Shown: piece after piece, positions 46,976 through 58,215 of the stretch
How the letters are laid out: every line of letters begins with the position of its first letter
Numbering within the stretch: position 1 is the first letter of the stretch
Assembly: GCA_029378245.1 (NCBI GenBank)
Contig: JARKIF010000051.1
Span: 1 to 64,000 of the forward strand
Source of the DNA: Roridomyces roridus
Taxonomy: Eukaryota > Basidiomycota > Agaricomycetes > Agaricales > Mycenaceae
Direction: 5' to 3'
Length of the DNA stretch: 64,000 bases
Notes under the pieces: model-generated
What the model was told of the DNA's origin: nothing
The model's input: only the letters and a program-made list of their open reading frames with translations
Databases searched by the model: none
Position numbers and translations under genes: made by a program

Positions 46976-47400
46976 CTGGCGAAAGCCGAGGATCCGTCGT
47001 GGGCTCGGGGCCCGGTCACGGTGTGCGCACTCTCCTCCACCACAGTAATAATTTAAGAGGCATCGCGTGAACGAGAAGCTAAGGGGGAAAAAACTCACTG
47101 GCAATTGCAACACGGAATGGCTCAGGCTGGATTCGAACGAGCACCTTGAGCGCTTGAGCTGTCGCACGGAGGCTCAGCGCCCAGTCAGCCGCTGGCGGTG
47201 TACCCTGACCGCAGAGCCTATGGGTATCTACTGGTCAAGTATCTACGGAGAAGCCAATATCGCAGGAATGAGATCAGCCTGGGGCGTTGTCAAGTTGAAC
47301 ATCCGGTTAACATGTACAAATCCAGGTTGAAATAGCGATTCAAGGCCTGGGTCTTAATGCATAAAAATAGAGTTCCTCGACCGTACTCGCCATGACTCCG

Positions 47401-47541
47401 TCTCGAATCAAACGAGCATTCTCGACCATCAGGGCTTCGGAGTCGAATCACTGCTGGAAAGCAGCCCTTGACCTGCGCTCGTGTTCACTTGAAGCCAATT
47501 TGGATAAATCCTCAGAAGGAAATCCACTTCGCGGAGCTTAT
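47401..47541 (+). repeat. ~145-bp repeat, copy 2
   Basis: Diverged direct copy of 46831-46975, 570 bp downstream. Confidence 0.6.
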
Positions 47542-49061
47542 ACACAGTGGACCTTGCAGTCCTGTCTTATCCCTCCGAGAAAGCACGACGGACTGAAATG
47601 GACGTCGAGACGATTGGTCGTGAGTGTACGCTGAACGCTCCCCTCCTCATATGTGGAACTTCAGGAGTGCCTTGGGGGGATCCATATACTGCGTCGGGGA
47701 GCATTCTGCACCAAGAACTAAAAAGTGACCACTCTCATAAGTCATGGCTCAGGCTCAACTCGAACGAGCGTCCAGCTAGTTCCCGCCGCGTCTTTAAATT
47801 TGTATCGCACGTAAATTACTTTCCAATTCCTTACTATTCCTATCTCCTCGTCAAGAAGGTCCGGACCGGACTATTCGCGATGATGAATCCGGGTCATCTC
47901 CCGTGGGGCATTGGAATTGGGGAGTGGGAAGTGGCCCTGGAGTTGCTCGATGTAGCAGTACATAGTGCACTTGAGTGGAAGAGGACACAAGTCTTAGATA
48001 ACCCGTGTGAGATGAGGAAAAGACAGCAGTTGGTCCAATGCATACTCGAGCTCGAGTTGAACGAGCTGACTGGGGCTCTTAGGCAACTCGTTTCCCAATG
48101 GGCGTAGCACAGAGGCGACCAACCTTGCAATGATTTGGAAATTCTGGCTGGGAATGGACGGCATCCACACCTTCCACACCTTTGTTATCCTGCAGCGCCT
48201 GGTGGACGCCGATCTTGAAGGCGACTGATGGGATCACAGAAATTGAACATTCAGCAAACACGGACAAACTCGCGCCCTCTCGACGAACAAAAATTGGGAG
48301 CACAGAGGCGTGGAAGCTTCACGTGAACACTTCGAGGTCTCGTACACATGGAGGATTTCTCTGCGGAACGCAGGAAAATTCATGGTTGATCTGATGTCAT
48401 TATGAAAACTTAAGAATCGTCGGCTTCGAATTCGATGCAGAATAATGGACCCAGCTTGAGTCGAACAAGCGTTTGGCTGAAGATGATGTACTCCGGAGTA
48501 AGTGGAGAGATTCGTGTAAGTATACAGTCTTTGCACCAGACCACGCCATCAGTCTTCAGACTGCGCGGTTCAAATCAAAAATGAAACAAACCTACGAAGG
48601 GAGCTGACTTGCTTCTATAGATGCAAGCACCAAAGGTTGGGCATCAACGGCACGGCATGGCTCGGGCTCGAATCGAACGAGCTTCTTCCGCGACACTTGG
48701 GTAACAATGAATACGGTGAGCCTTAGCAGATGCGGACCTCCCGCAGCCGAGCCTCCCTCACGTCGCTATTCCCCGCATTTGCTATGGGAACCAATTTCGG
48801 TTCCAGCGAGTTGCTGCACTTCAACTCTCTGCACCGTAGAAAAAAAACTCACAATTGACCCCAGATCTAGCTGCAGGTGGCTCGGTTCCAGAGCATCAAA
48901 AAAAAACACGGCAGGAAAAACTCTTGACATAATCTCCTGCGTTACGGCTGCAGCCCGATTCGAACGAGTTGCAGTGACCATTTTCCGTCTGGAAGTTCAA
49001 TTGTAGTTCCTACACAGAGGTACACGCAATATCGATACATACAGAGTGGCTACCGGGAGGA

Positions 49062-50324
49062 TCAATCAAAGTAGATGCCACCGTTGACCGAGATCTTGGA
49101 CAATGGAGGGTCAGAACTGGACAAAGAAAGAAAATGAGATACGCACAGTTTGTCCTGCAGACCAATTGAATTGAGTCAAGGAAGCCGATAAACGAGAGAA
49201 CACACCGGTGATGAACTGAGATTCCTCGGACGCCAGGAAGGATACGAGGTTGGCAACGTCGTCTGTGGTTCTGAGAATACGAGTGAGTTCTTGATTGAGC
49301 AGTTGGATCTGTACAAACCCGATTCGTTTCAAAGGCGATTGTTCGGTGACCTACATGTGTAGCTCACAGTTGGAATGAAGAGGTCGAGTAGTCACCAACC
49401 TTAGTGATTATATCGGCAGGGTCGCCCGTCACGGATGCCTGTGCCACTAGTAGAAAAAGAAATCAGACTCGAGCATCCTGTCCAGATGCTACCCACAAAG
49501 TGGCGTATCTATTGCGCCTGGAGCGAACGCGTTGACCATGATTCCGTGCGCGCCGAATTCGAGTGCTCCGAAGGGTGAGATTTGGAAATCAATCAGGATG
49601 GCAGCTTACCTGCACTCTGGGTAAGTCCTCTCACCGCAAACTTGGAGGCACAGTATGGCCCCTGCTTCAACATTCCTAGGGTAGGTTACAGTTACTGACC
49701 GCCAGCTTTGAGAACTCACTTACCTTGCTTCCCCGCGATCGACGACGCGCCGATGATGCGCCCTCCACGCCGACCCTGTTTAATTAGTTGCAACCCAGCG
49801 TGTTTGTAGCAGAGGAAGGTTCCGCGAGCATTGTTGGTCATGACGCGGTCCCATTCCTCCACCGGAACTACAGCATGGTGAATGCAAATCCGCGTCAAAG
49901 TGGAGAAGGATTACTCTCTGTGAATGGCACCCCTGGTTTTCCGGTAACACCCGCATTCGCTACCATCTGTTGAAATGAGGATATTACGCAGTCGAGTGAG
50001 GACGAGAGCACAAACGACATCGAAACCCGCGTGGTGCTCGGCCACTTGCTGGATCATAGTCTTGACCTCCTCTTCCTGCGACACATCGGCAACATGCATC
50101 GAGCTCGCGCGGCCCTTGCCCTGGATCTCCTCCACCAGAGTTTGTAGTTTCTCAGAATTCGCGCCGATGTCGTTGACGGCGACGTCGAATCCGTCGTCTG
50201 CGAGTTTCAGTGCGATGGAGCGGCCGATTCCTTGTGCTGCAGAGTGTTATGTGATCCGGATGGTTCGATAGCCCCCACGGGTACCTGCGCCAGTGACTAG
50301 AGCGACTCCTTTGCGAGCTGACAT
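49062..50324 (-). CDS. short-chain dehydrogenase/reductase (SDR), acetoin-reductase-like
   Basis: A classical SDR using NAD(P)(H). ATG is at 50324. The first exons are 50324-50285, 50236-50016, 49966-49915 and 49867 onward; three or four more follow to TGA 49062-49064. The cofactor loop is TGAAQGIG, the NAG motif reads VANAG, the catalytic serine is in RIIGASSIAG and the catalytic pair is Y-C-A-S-K (GPYCASKFAVRG). PGAIDTP and a C-terminal SVNGGIYFD also fit. NNARGTFLCYKHAGLQLIKQG resembles fungal acetoin/diacetyl reductase-like SDRs, but the substrate is not certain. It diverges from the DUF4419 gene, with 194 bp between start codons. Confidence 0.88.
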
Positions 50325-50518
50325 GGTGGAGTGGAAGCAAGAGACAACGGGTCATGTGTGTGATCGGCATCATTTGAACTCAGCGGCATCGGACTTTCAA
50401 TCCATCACACGTAAGTCTTTCTCTTACTCCCACATTCTACAGCAGTCAATTCCGTTTGGATTCCGCCATGTGCTTGGAGATACCCATCGTCTTCTAAGGC
50501 AACGCTCTCCTCGCTACC
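50325..50518. promoter_or_regulatory. shared divergent promoter, SDR / DUF4419
   Basis: 194 bp between the two ATGs. No clear TATA box. The part from 50434 on is duplicated at 54756. Confidence 0.4.
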
Positions 50519-51867
50519 ATGCCCGTCTCATTCACCGTCGCCACGCATCCCGCAAACGAGGTGACTCTACCCAAGGAGGGGCCCTTCACGGCGGAGCAAC
50601 TTCTGGCGAAGACCTGTCCCAAGCACTACGAGTCTGCCGAATCTCTTTTGCAATCCTCTTTCACCGGCACCGGACTCGCTCAGAAATTAACTCGTCGGTT
50701 CTCCACAAAACGCACGGGCGCCCCTACGCTGGACAAAGGACTCGTCCCGAATCCAAACGGCCTCGTCAACACCATAATTTCGGCGTACAACAACCATCAC
50801 AACCTCATCCTCCGCCCTGACGACATCTGGCTCTGCGTCCTCACTCAATTCAATTTTTTCGTCAACGCCAACGCCGAGGTGCTGCGGGCCACCTTTGTCG
50901 CCCATGAGGGAAAGCGCGATTTGACAGTGTACGTTCAGAAAAAACGGCACGAGATGGATTTCGGTGCGCTGTCGCGCGAGATGGTGGACCTTCTGCACGA
51001 GAACCTCGTCGATCCGAGTCTCCGCGCCTGGATCATCCCCACCTTTTCCACGACGACGACAAAGGATAGGACCGTCGCCGCTATCACCATGATGTCCACC
51101 CTCCAAGGGTACTTTCGCTACTTTTTCGAGGCCATTACGTGTGGAATTCCGCGCATCACGCTCGAAGGGACCAAGGCCGATTGGCAGGACATTTTGAGGC
51201 GGCTGGAGAAGTTGAAAGAGTATGGAATCGAGACGATTGCGTGGTACCATTTGCTGGTGCCCGTCATCACGCGTTTCGTCCGGGCGTTTGACGCCCCGGA
51301 GGATCAGGAGAATGTGGAATTTTGGCAGAAGGTACTCTGAAAAGTCCCACAGCGAGGAGATATTAAAACACTACTCTCTACCAGGTCGCGCATTTCATCG
51401 GCGGGAGTGGGGTCAGCCATTATTCCGGCTGGATTAGCGCGTTCTGCGTGTTTGATCCCCGGGGCAAGTGGCTTGGGCGGGCTCTGAAGAAAACGGTGTG
51501 TGCCCGTGCAACTGATTCTCTTTGCAACTGATTCGTTTACAACCCTCGTACCTCGGAAGCCCCCGACACGCTCGCCGCCGCAGAATTCTGGTCCGCATAC
51601 GCAGACAACTCTTATGGTTACGACGACCAAAGCTCTTTGACGCTGGACGGCACGACTTTCCACATGACCGATAGCGAGAACATCCCGTCTGCGTATGTGC
51701 ATGTTCCCGTCAAGCTCGTAGATCGGAGTGAGCCTGACCAGATGTGGTCGAGCGTCATGGTGGCAGGCGTGGTCGGAACACAGGCGTCGGCGTCGGCGTT
51801 GATGGGGGGCAAGTTGAATACGGTGCAGCCGGTGACGGGATGGTGGATCTTTAGGGAGAAGGAGTAG
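50519..51867 (+). CDS. DUF4419 protein
   Basis: Exon 1 is 50519-51331 and exon 2 starts at 51385 after a 53-nt intron. A third exon ends at TAG 51865-51867. Family hallmarks are NGLVNTIISAYNNHHNLILR, PDDIWLCVLTQFNFFVN, HFIGGSGVSHYSGWISAFC and the C-terminal VMVAGVVG. The biochemical role of DUF4419 is unknown; such genes are numerous in mushrooms. The exon 2/3 junction (about 51497-51590) could not be made to fit in phase with canonical sites, so either I missed the right pair or there is a small frameshift. A deleted copy lies at 54756-55105. Confidence 0.8.
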
Positions 51868-52034
51868 CCAGTCGGCCATGTACCAGCTCATTGATGCATC
51901 CCTAGGCAGTGCTGGAAAAACTTCCAATCGCTTGTTCGATTCAAATGCGTGCCGTGAAAGAATCGTAATGGGTGCCTTTTTAATCCGTTCATGAAAGATA
52001 AAGGTATGAGTAACATTAAATTCGACTCAAACAT

Positions 52035-52600
52035 TCACGAACCCAAATCCGCACACTTCTGTACACCGGCAACGCATCCGCAACCCCGACCCCAGGATAC
52101 TGCAACAGGGCCATCTGGGCTTCTTCGCAGCATGAGTTGGTGCACAAGAAGGGTAGTTTGAGGAGTTTGGGCGTGAGGGGGGACAGGATGGACGAGATGA
52201 GAGGAGTCACGGTCTTTCTGTCCTTGTTCCGTCCGCGATCCAATGTTTCGAGAGGAGGTTCGCGTCCTCCAAGTACTCGAGATACGTGAAGTACTTTGCA
52301 AGGCTGTGGATTTGAATTCATGGACATGCTTTAGCAGAAGGAAGACGCACGGCTTGACAGCATCCGTATTCAACAGCGTCTCGTTGTTCGCCTTGCATGC
52401 CGCCAAAGCGTCGTCGTAGGTCGCCTTACAAAAACGCACCAACGACCTTGCAGATGCTTCAAGGAAGACAAGGGAGGGGGTGTTGCCCAAGCCGCTGGTG
52501 GAGCTGCAGGGTGCGCTGGAGCGGTGGTTGAGCAAGGAGACGGTGCTGGGACGCGGCTGGAAGAGCCAAGGGTGTAACGAATAACGCCTTCCGCAAGGAC
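52035..52600 (-). pseudogene. carboxylesterase pseudogene (ends only)
   Basis: Near copy of the two ends of the carboxylesterase at 55231-57748. Sense order: YDDALAACKANNETLLN, then TVTPLIS...SPLTPKLLKLPFLCTNS, directly followed by QMALLQYPGVGVADALP. About 2 kb, including the nucleophile elbow, is missing between TNS and QMA. Confidence 0.85.
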
Positions 52601-53137
52601 GACGTGGATTAAGTAATCCATATTTCCTTCGTACCCAACTTCCAAGTACTTATGTGCTTAATCCGGAGTCGTCTTTTTGGACACCAGAACGATCGGACAT
52701 TGTCCTTGTCAAAAGTGCGTGTCGTCAGCGCTTCCGGGGAGTAGAGCCCTTGGTTGGTATCCGCGCAGTTTTCCAACAGTTTTCTCCATCTGACTCATCA
52801 TGATCCTCGTCGTCTCACCGTCTGTCTGTAGGACTGCCGGCGCGTAGACGCCAATTTAGATGTGTGTAAAATGCTGGGGACTGTTCACACGGGGCATATT
52901 ATCCAGACAGTAAATTGAGCTCGAGCTTGGCTGGAGCGCAAGATCTTGATCAAACTTTCTTTGGCACAGCTGTACAGTATGACACCAAAATTCCCTTCTG
53001 CCGCAGCCGCCCATAAACTAATCCGGAATGGTGGGAAGAATGGTTGCAGCTGGTGCGTCCTTTTTCTCACACCATTCGCAGTTTGTTGACAAAATCTACT
53101 ATTGACCGCATAGCCAACTTCAACCTCGCTTCTAAGT
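52601..53137. other. intergenic region
   Basis: No gene or clear repeat seen. Confidence 0.4.
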
Positions 53138-54597
53138 ATGGCTGACTCGGTGACATTCCCTGGACCGTCCACGTTTGTTGCAGAGGGCCCCTGCGCGCCG
53201 CTCAAGACCCTTCATAGCCAGCCAAAAACGTCCAAAGGGCACACCGCTCGGACTGCAAACGCTTTCTTACTGTACCGCACCGCGTTCACCAAAAACCAAA
53301 CTGTGCCACGCGACGTAGAAATCGACCCCAAGGCAATTTCCATAATTGCCGGCTTGACCTGGCACGCGCTGCCAGACGAGGAGAGGCAAAAGTGGCAGGC
53401 CGAAGCCGATATGAAGAGAGACACCCATACGTGCAACACCCCGGGCTACGCCTGCAGGCCAAGACGCGGGGCCAAGGCCGAGGTGACGCCGTCTGCTGGC
53501 AGCCCCCCAGTCGTGCCGGGTGGGGACGCGGCTACGGCGATGCCTCAGCCTGCGTCTTTCTTGGCGTTGGAACCCGACATTCTTTCGCCCGTCCCGTCGA
53601 CATCAGCCTTCTCGTCCGCGTCGTCTCACCAACTCCACCAGCTGCGGTCTTCTCGCCTTTCCCTGCCTTCCCCACACCCACCGCTGCTGAGCCCATGATC
53701 CCCTCTCCCTTCCCTGCACTGTCACAAGCCACCTCACCTCCTCTTTTCCCGCCGCCCCCTCGTGACGGGCAGACAAAGGCGCCCACTCAGGATCGTCGAG
53801 CTGAGCATGCCCGGGCGCACGTGTATGCTGGGACGCGTGGAGTCGAGGAGTCGGGCTGCGGCCGGGTTCGTCGCGGCAAAGGCGCTCGGCGGCCACGGCG
53901 CCGGGATGACGCCCGCTGCCAGAGGATCGCGGAGTTGCTTGTAAACGGGAACATGAGCCATGATGAGATTTTCCGTGCCATGAAAGACTTTGACCAGGGT
54001 GTGGCTCCCCCACCAACCATTATTCGGTTTCAGACCCCCACCACGCCGGGTACTTTTGAAAAGGTCCCAAGAAGGTTGACCGTTGGAGAACCGTCCGTGA
54101 CGGCAAATGCCCACCACCCTGTGCAGGAAGAAAAGGAATCACTATTCTGGGCTCCGAGCGGCAACGCGACATGCGACAATGGCAGCGCGCGCACCCATGT
54201 GCCCTGGATGGTGGAAGGATTCGATCAGGCTGATTCGGAGGTCTTCAGGCAAATGCCCACCACCCTGTGCAGGAAGAAAAGGGCCCACTCTGCTGGGCTC
54301 CAAGTGGCGACACGACAGGCGAAAATGACAGCGCGGGCGCCCATGTGCCCTGGATGGTCGAAGGATTCGATCAGGCTGAGTTCGTATGTACTTGCAGCTC
54401 TTATTCATACCTGTCGTTCAAGCATGCTCTAGGACTGGACCTCTTTTCTTCACCCTGATCCTTTGACTGATGGGGGCTACGCTTGGCCCGAACCGATGGC
54501 TGAAGGCGACGTTGACGAATTGCTTTTCCAACAAGTTGAAGGATTGCAGGACAGTAATTGCCTATTGGACCAATTTTTCTGCATCGTGCAAGGCTAG
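53138..54597 (+). CDS. HMG-box protein (MATA-HMG-like), gene structure uncertain
   Basis: From ATG 53138 the HMG box (about residues 40-105) reads RTANAFLLYRTAFTKNQ, then ISIIAGLTWHALPDEE, WQAEADMKRDTH and PGYACRPRRG, with the usual end of fungal MATA-HMG boxes. Such proteins bind DNA in mating-type, pheromone or developmental control. After about 53600 coding shifts to another frame (proline-rich SPTPPAAVFSPFP, then RIAELLVNGNMSHDE). It then runs through a 146-bp tandem duplication and ends in an exon DWTSFLHPDPLTDGG to TAG 54595-54597 after an intron of ~48 nt. The first frame change and the duplication (146 is not a multiple of 3) need introns I could not place or are mutations, so the gene may be broken downstream of the box. 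Confidence 0.6.
54103..54394 (+). repeat. 146-bp tandem duplication inside the HMG-box gene
   Basis: 54103-54248 and 54249-54394 both run from GCAAATGCCCACCACCCTGT through GTGCCCTGGATGGT. The copies differ at many sites, so the duplication is not very recent. Confidence 0.85.
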
Positions 54598-54755
54598 AGC
54601 AGAGGAAGTGTGAATAATAACTTCGGCTGAGGAGCCGAGGAGTAGTGACCATGTATCATACAAGTCGAATTGAGTCCAAGGTTTTGATGAGATGAGAGAG
54701 CGAGAGATGGCGTGGAGGCAAAGTGGGCCAAACATGTCTCCTTCATCTTTGCTTG

Positions 54756-55105
54756 ATCTCCCACATTCTACAGCAGTCAATTCCGTTTGAATTCCGCCAT
54801 GTGCTTGGAGATACCCATCGACTTCTAAGGCAACGCTCTCCCCACGCATCCTGCAAACGAGGTGACTCTTCCCAAGGACGGACCCTTCGAGGCCGCAGCT
54901 TCTGGGAAGAGCTGCCCCAAACATCATAAGTCTGCCGAGGCTGCCTTCCAGTCCTCTTTCACCAGCATCGGACTGGCTCGGAAGCTAACTCGTCGGTTCT
55001 CCACAGGACCACAAGCCTAACCCACGGGCGCCCTACGCTAGAAGGAAGGAGAAGGAGTAGGTCAGTCTCGGCCACATACGAGCTCATCACTAGGCAGTGC
55101 TAGGA
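54756..55105 (+). pseudogene. DUF4419 remnant
   Basis: Matches the 5' flank and first ~75 codons of the DUF4419 gene (50434-50740), then jumps to its 3' end and flank (from ~51855). About 1.1 kb is missing, the start codon region is altered and there are indels. Confidence 0.85.
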
Positions 55106-55230
55106 AACCTTCCAATCGCTCGCCTGCCGTTGCAGAAGGGAAGGACAAGTGCTTTTTCGTAGACAACGCGTCATATAAAACACACTTGAATCCGTGAGTA
55201 ACGTTTAAATTCCACTCAAATACCAAGCAT

Positions 55231-57748
55231 TCACGAATCCAGAACCGCACACTTCTGTACATCCGGCAACGCATCCGCAACCCCGACCCCAGGATATTGC
55301 AACAGGGCCATCTGGGGCTTCTTGGCAGCATACTGCGGCCACGTCCACTTGCTCAACGCATCGCGCGTGGTATCATAACCCCGCGCGATGAGGTACGCCG
55401 TAGGTGGGTTGGGATTTCCCGTACGCGCAAAGGAGGACCATAGATCTTGGACGAGCGGGCCAAAGGCGATATCGTGCGAGTTGCGCATGGGTTGGTCGAA
55501 GATGTAGTACGTTCCAAAGACCTGGGAGTGCGTGAGTTGTTACTTGAGATATTTGGTGCTGAGCAGAGCACGCACCTCGTAGAGATCTCCGGAATGGCAG
55601 CGGTAGTACGGAGGCTCAGCTTCGCCGACTGGGAACGAGCACAAACCGTAGGGGTTGAAGTACGACAGCCCATATGCGCGTTGCATTTCGTAGACCCACC
55701 TAGACGCCGCCGTTAGTTGAATCCATCAATGCGACGGAAAGAAACGTACAGAGAAGGGAAAGTCTTCGCAGCAGCGGCAGCAGTGATCATTTCCTCCGCA
55801 GGGCAAGTCAAAGCGTTGTCCGTGTAGACATTCACAGAAGCATTGTCTACCCATCGCTCAGTGACGATCAAATCAGAAAAATAGACAACACACAGGGGGT
55901 GAAACCAGCGCTAGGTTTCCACAGACCGGATGCGAGGACCTTGGCGCCGAGTTCGGCACCAATGAGGGAGCTGGGATCAAATATTGTCATATTCGCAGCG
56001 ATCGTCTCTCCCAGAAGACTGAGGGATCCACTTAAAAAGAGAAATGGAGGGGAAAATAGAAACGTACGACTGCCCTTCTTCGGGCATGAAACCAGCCATG
56101 TAATGCACGCTGTTGACCGCCGTCGGTCCCTGGCTGACCTGGTGCACCGTGTCGTCGAGCGTGTACACGCCGTCAATGACAGGCCCCCAGCTCGTAACCG
56201 TGTTGGTGATGTTGAGAATCGTGTCCGCAGGGAGAGCCTGGAGGCATTTGAGGCGTTCGGCGCCGGTGCTCGGGCAGAACAGGTTGAGAGTCGGGACTGC
56301 CGGCGATCAATCAATTGCCACGAAGGGAAGCAACTATCTGAACGACTCACCGACAGCCGCAGCAGCCGTAGTATAATTCGTGGTCGAACCAGAGCCGCCG
56401 GACTGGGAGATCGCAGCATGGAACAGTCCTTTGGCTTTGGGTGACTTCACGAGCTCGATAACAGAGAACCCGCCCGCCGACTGCCCAAAGATACACACGC
56501 GCTCGGGGTCACCGCCAAACGCCGCGATATTATCTTGCACCCACTGCAGCGCCGCGATCTTATCCGCAATAGCATAATTCCCCTTGATGGTGTCGTCGAT
56601 TCCCAGATATCCAAAGATGTTTAGACGGTGGTCGATGGTGACGACGACAGAGTCCGTCCGCGAGACGAGGCTCCCGCCGTCAAAGGTCGCGTCTGCACCG
56701 GTGCCTTGCGTGTTGCCGCCGCCGTGGATCCAGAACAGGACGGGTTTCAGAGCGGGTCCGTCCTTACTCGGCGGGTTGGAGGGAATGTAGGGCGTGTATA
56801 CATGCAAAGTCAAACTAAAGACAGGATAAATAAATGATGCATGACTCGAAATGGATTAGATCACGCACCAGTCTTCGCTGTTACCCCACGGATTGAGTCC
56901 AAATTCGTCGCTCCCAAACCAGGCGAACTGCAAGCAAACGGGTTTGACTGAAAATAGTCGGTGAATCTTCCAAGGTCAAAAAGAGGGTGTACTTACAGAA
57001 CGTCGCATCGACTTGGGTCCCGTTGAACGGCTGCGGGTACTGGAAGCGCAGCGGGCCCACAGGCGGCTGAGCATAGGGAATTCCCATGAACCGGAACGTC
57101 AGGTGGTCGCGTGTCCTGACAGAAGGCTTCGTTAATTCTCATGGATCGAAGGTCAAGCGATCACGCACCCGGTGAAAGTCACCCCTTTGGAAGTCACGAC
57201 GCTCTTGGGCGAGGTCAAAAAGTCTGTATCGACCTTGGTGGTGTGAGGCGCCGAGTTGGTGCACAAGAAGGGGAGTTTCATGATCTTGGGCGTGAGGGGG
57301 GACGGGATGGACGACGAGATGAGGGGAGTTACGGTCTTGCCCTCTGCGATCCAATATGTCGAGAGACGGTTCGCATCCTCCAGGTACTCGAGATACGTGA
57401 ATTGTTTCGCAAGGCTGTGGGTTTGAGTTGCAGTCACATGAATCACCAGGAGGAAGACGCACGGTTTGACAGCATCCGCATTCAACAGCGTCTCGTTGTT
57501 CGCCTTGCATGCCGCCAAGGCGTCGTCGTAATTCGCAGCCTCGTAGAACAGAAGGGCGCTGGGAAGATTAGCGTAATTCTGACAATTTCTGAGCCTCAGT
57601 CGAATGAGTCCTGCGGACGACACACCGTCCAGTTTCCATCGTTTTGGAAGAGGAGTGACACGGCAGGACGAGACGTGCTGTTGCTGGCGTGACTCAACGT
57701 GGCTAGCGCCAGGACAAGACCGGCTCCGAGGAAAATCTGGGGCGACAT
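55231..57748 (-). CDS. type-B carboxylesterase, secreted
   Basis: ATG at 57748 and TGA at 55231-55233, with about nine exons. A signal peptide (MSPQIFLGAGLVLALATLSHA) is followed by MGIPYAQPPVGPLRF, the oxyanion region LFWIHGGGN, the conserved GNYAIADKIAALQWVQDNI and the nucleophile elbow FGQSAGG. The C-terminal part has FGPLVQDLWSSFARTGNPNP. These are the hallmarks of the COesterase family (fungal lipases and esterases). The catalytic serine is present; the acid and histidine positions were not fixed. The substrate is unknown. The gene lies next to the DUF4419 remnant, the mirror of the intact DUF4419 / broken esterase pair at 50.5-52.6 kb. Confidence 0.88.
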
Positions 57749-58215
57749 GGTGGAACGCGCTTCGGGGCCCCGCCGCCCGCTCTTTATAACTTAAGTATCG
57801 TGCGTCGCTGGTCATGGGGCCTGTGCATGACGTTCGGGTGAACGTTTCCCCGCGTAAAAAAGCTTTTGCGTGTCAGGTGCCGCTTTGGCGCGACTTCTGA
57901 GAAGTTATCTCATTTCCCTGCAAGATGGTGGCGTGACAGGACGATCGGTGAAGAGCTGAGCCTGGAGGAAGAAAAGGACGGCCCAGGATAAAAACGATTT
58001 GCAAATGTGACTCATCGTGGATATGATTTCATGGCGTGGCCCAGTAGACTCTGTAGAGCGCACATACGTTCAAAATTGGTCGCGCACCGCACCAATAATC
58101 TAGCACAGCAAGCAAGGTGATGGTTCAAAGGAGAGAGACAGAGAGCCTGATCCGGCATCGAAAGTTGTGACTTGTTTACCGCCCCTTATCCTCTTCCAGC
58201 ATCGGACATCCACAC
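57749..58215. other. intergenic region between divergent carboxylesterase and F-box-like genes
   Basis: 467 bp between start codons. No repeat or clear motif seen. Confidence 0.4.

Larger units (their letters stand above)
46831..48990 (-). repeat. cluster of tRNA T-arm / B-box-like repeats, minus orientation
   Basis: B-box-like motifs on the minus strand lie near 46836, 47131, 47405, 47758, 48461, 48671 and 48959. The commonest context on the plus strand is ATGGCTC(G/A)GGCT, then CGAATCGAACGAG. That is the same terminal block (reverse complement CCGAGCCAT) as in the repeats at 10.7 and 14.2 kb. A-runs (T-runs on the sense strand) lie 30-60 nt away at 47088 and 48839. Several 60-190-codon frames cross this region, but I regard them as chance. 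Confidence 0.45.

Noticed and set aside
47547..48107. 186-codon open frame on the plus strand
   Set aside because: It crosses B-box repeats, has no recognised motif and resembles chance coding in repeat DNA.
51930..51955. Isolated GTTCGATTC motif downstream of DUF4419 as a SINE copy
   Set aside because: No terminal block or T-run supports it, and the surrounding sequence is duplicated gene flank.
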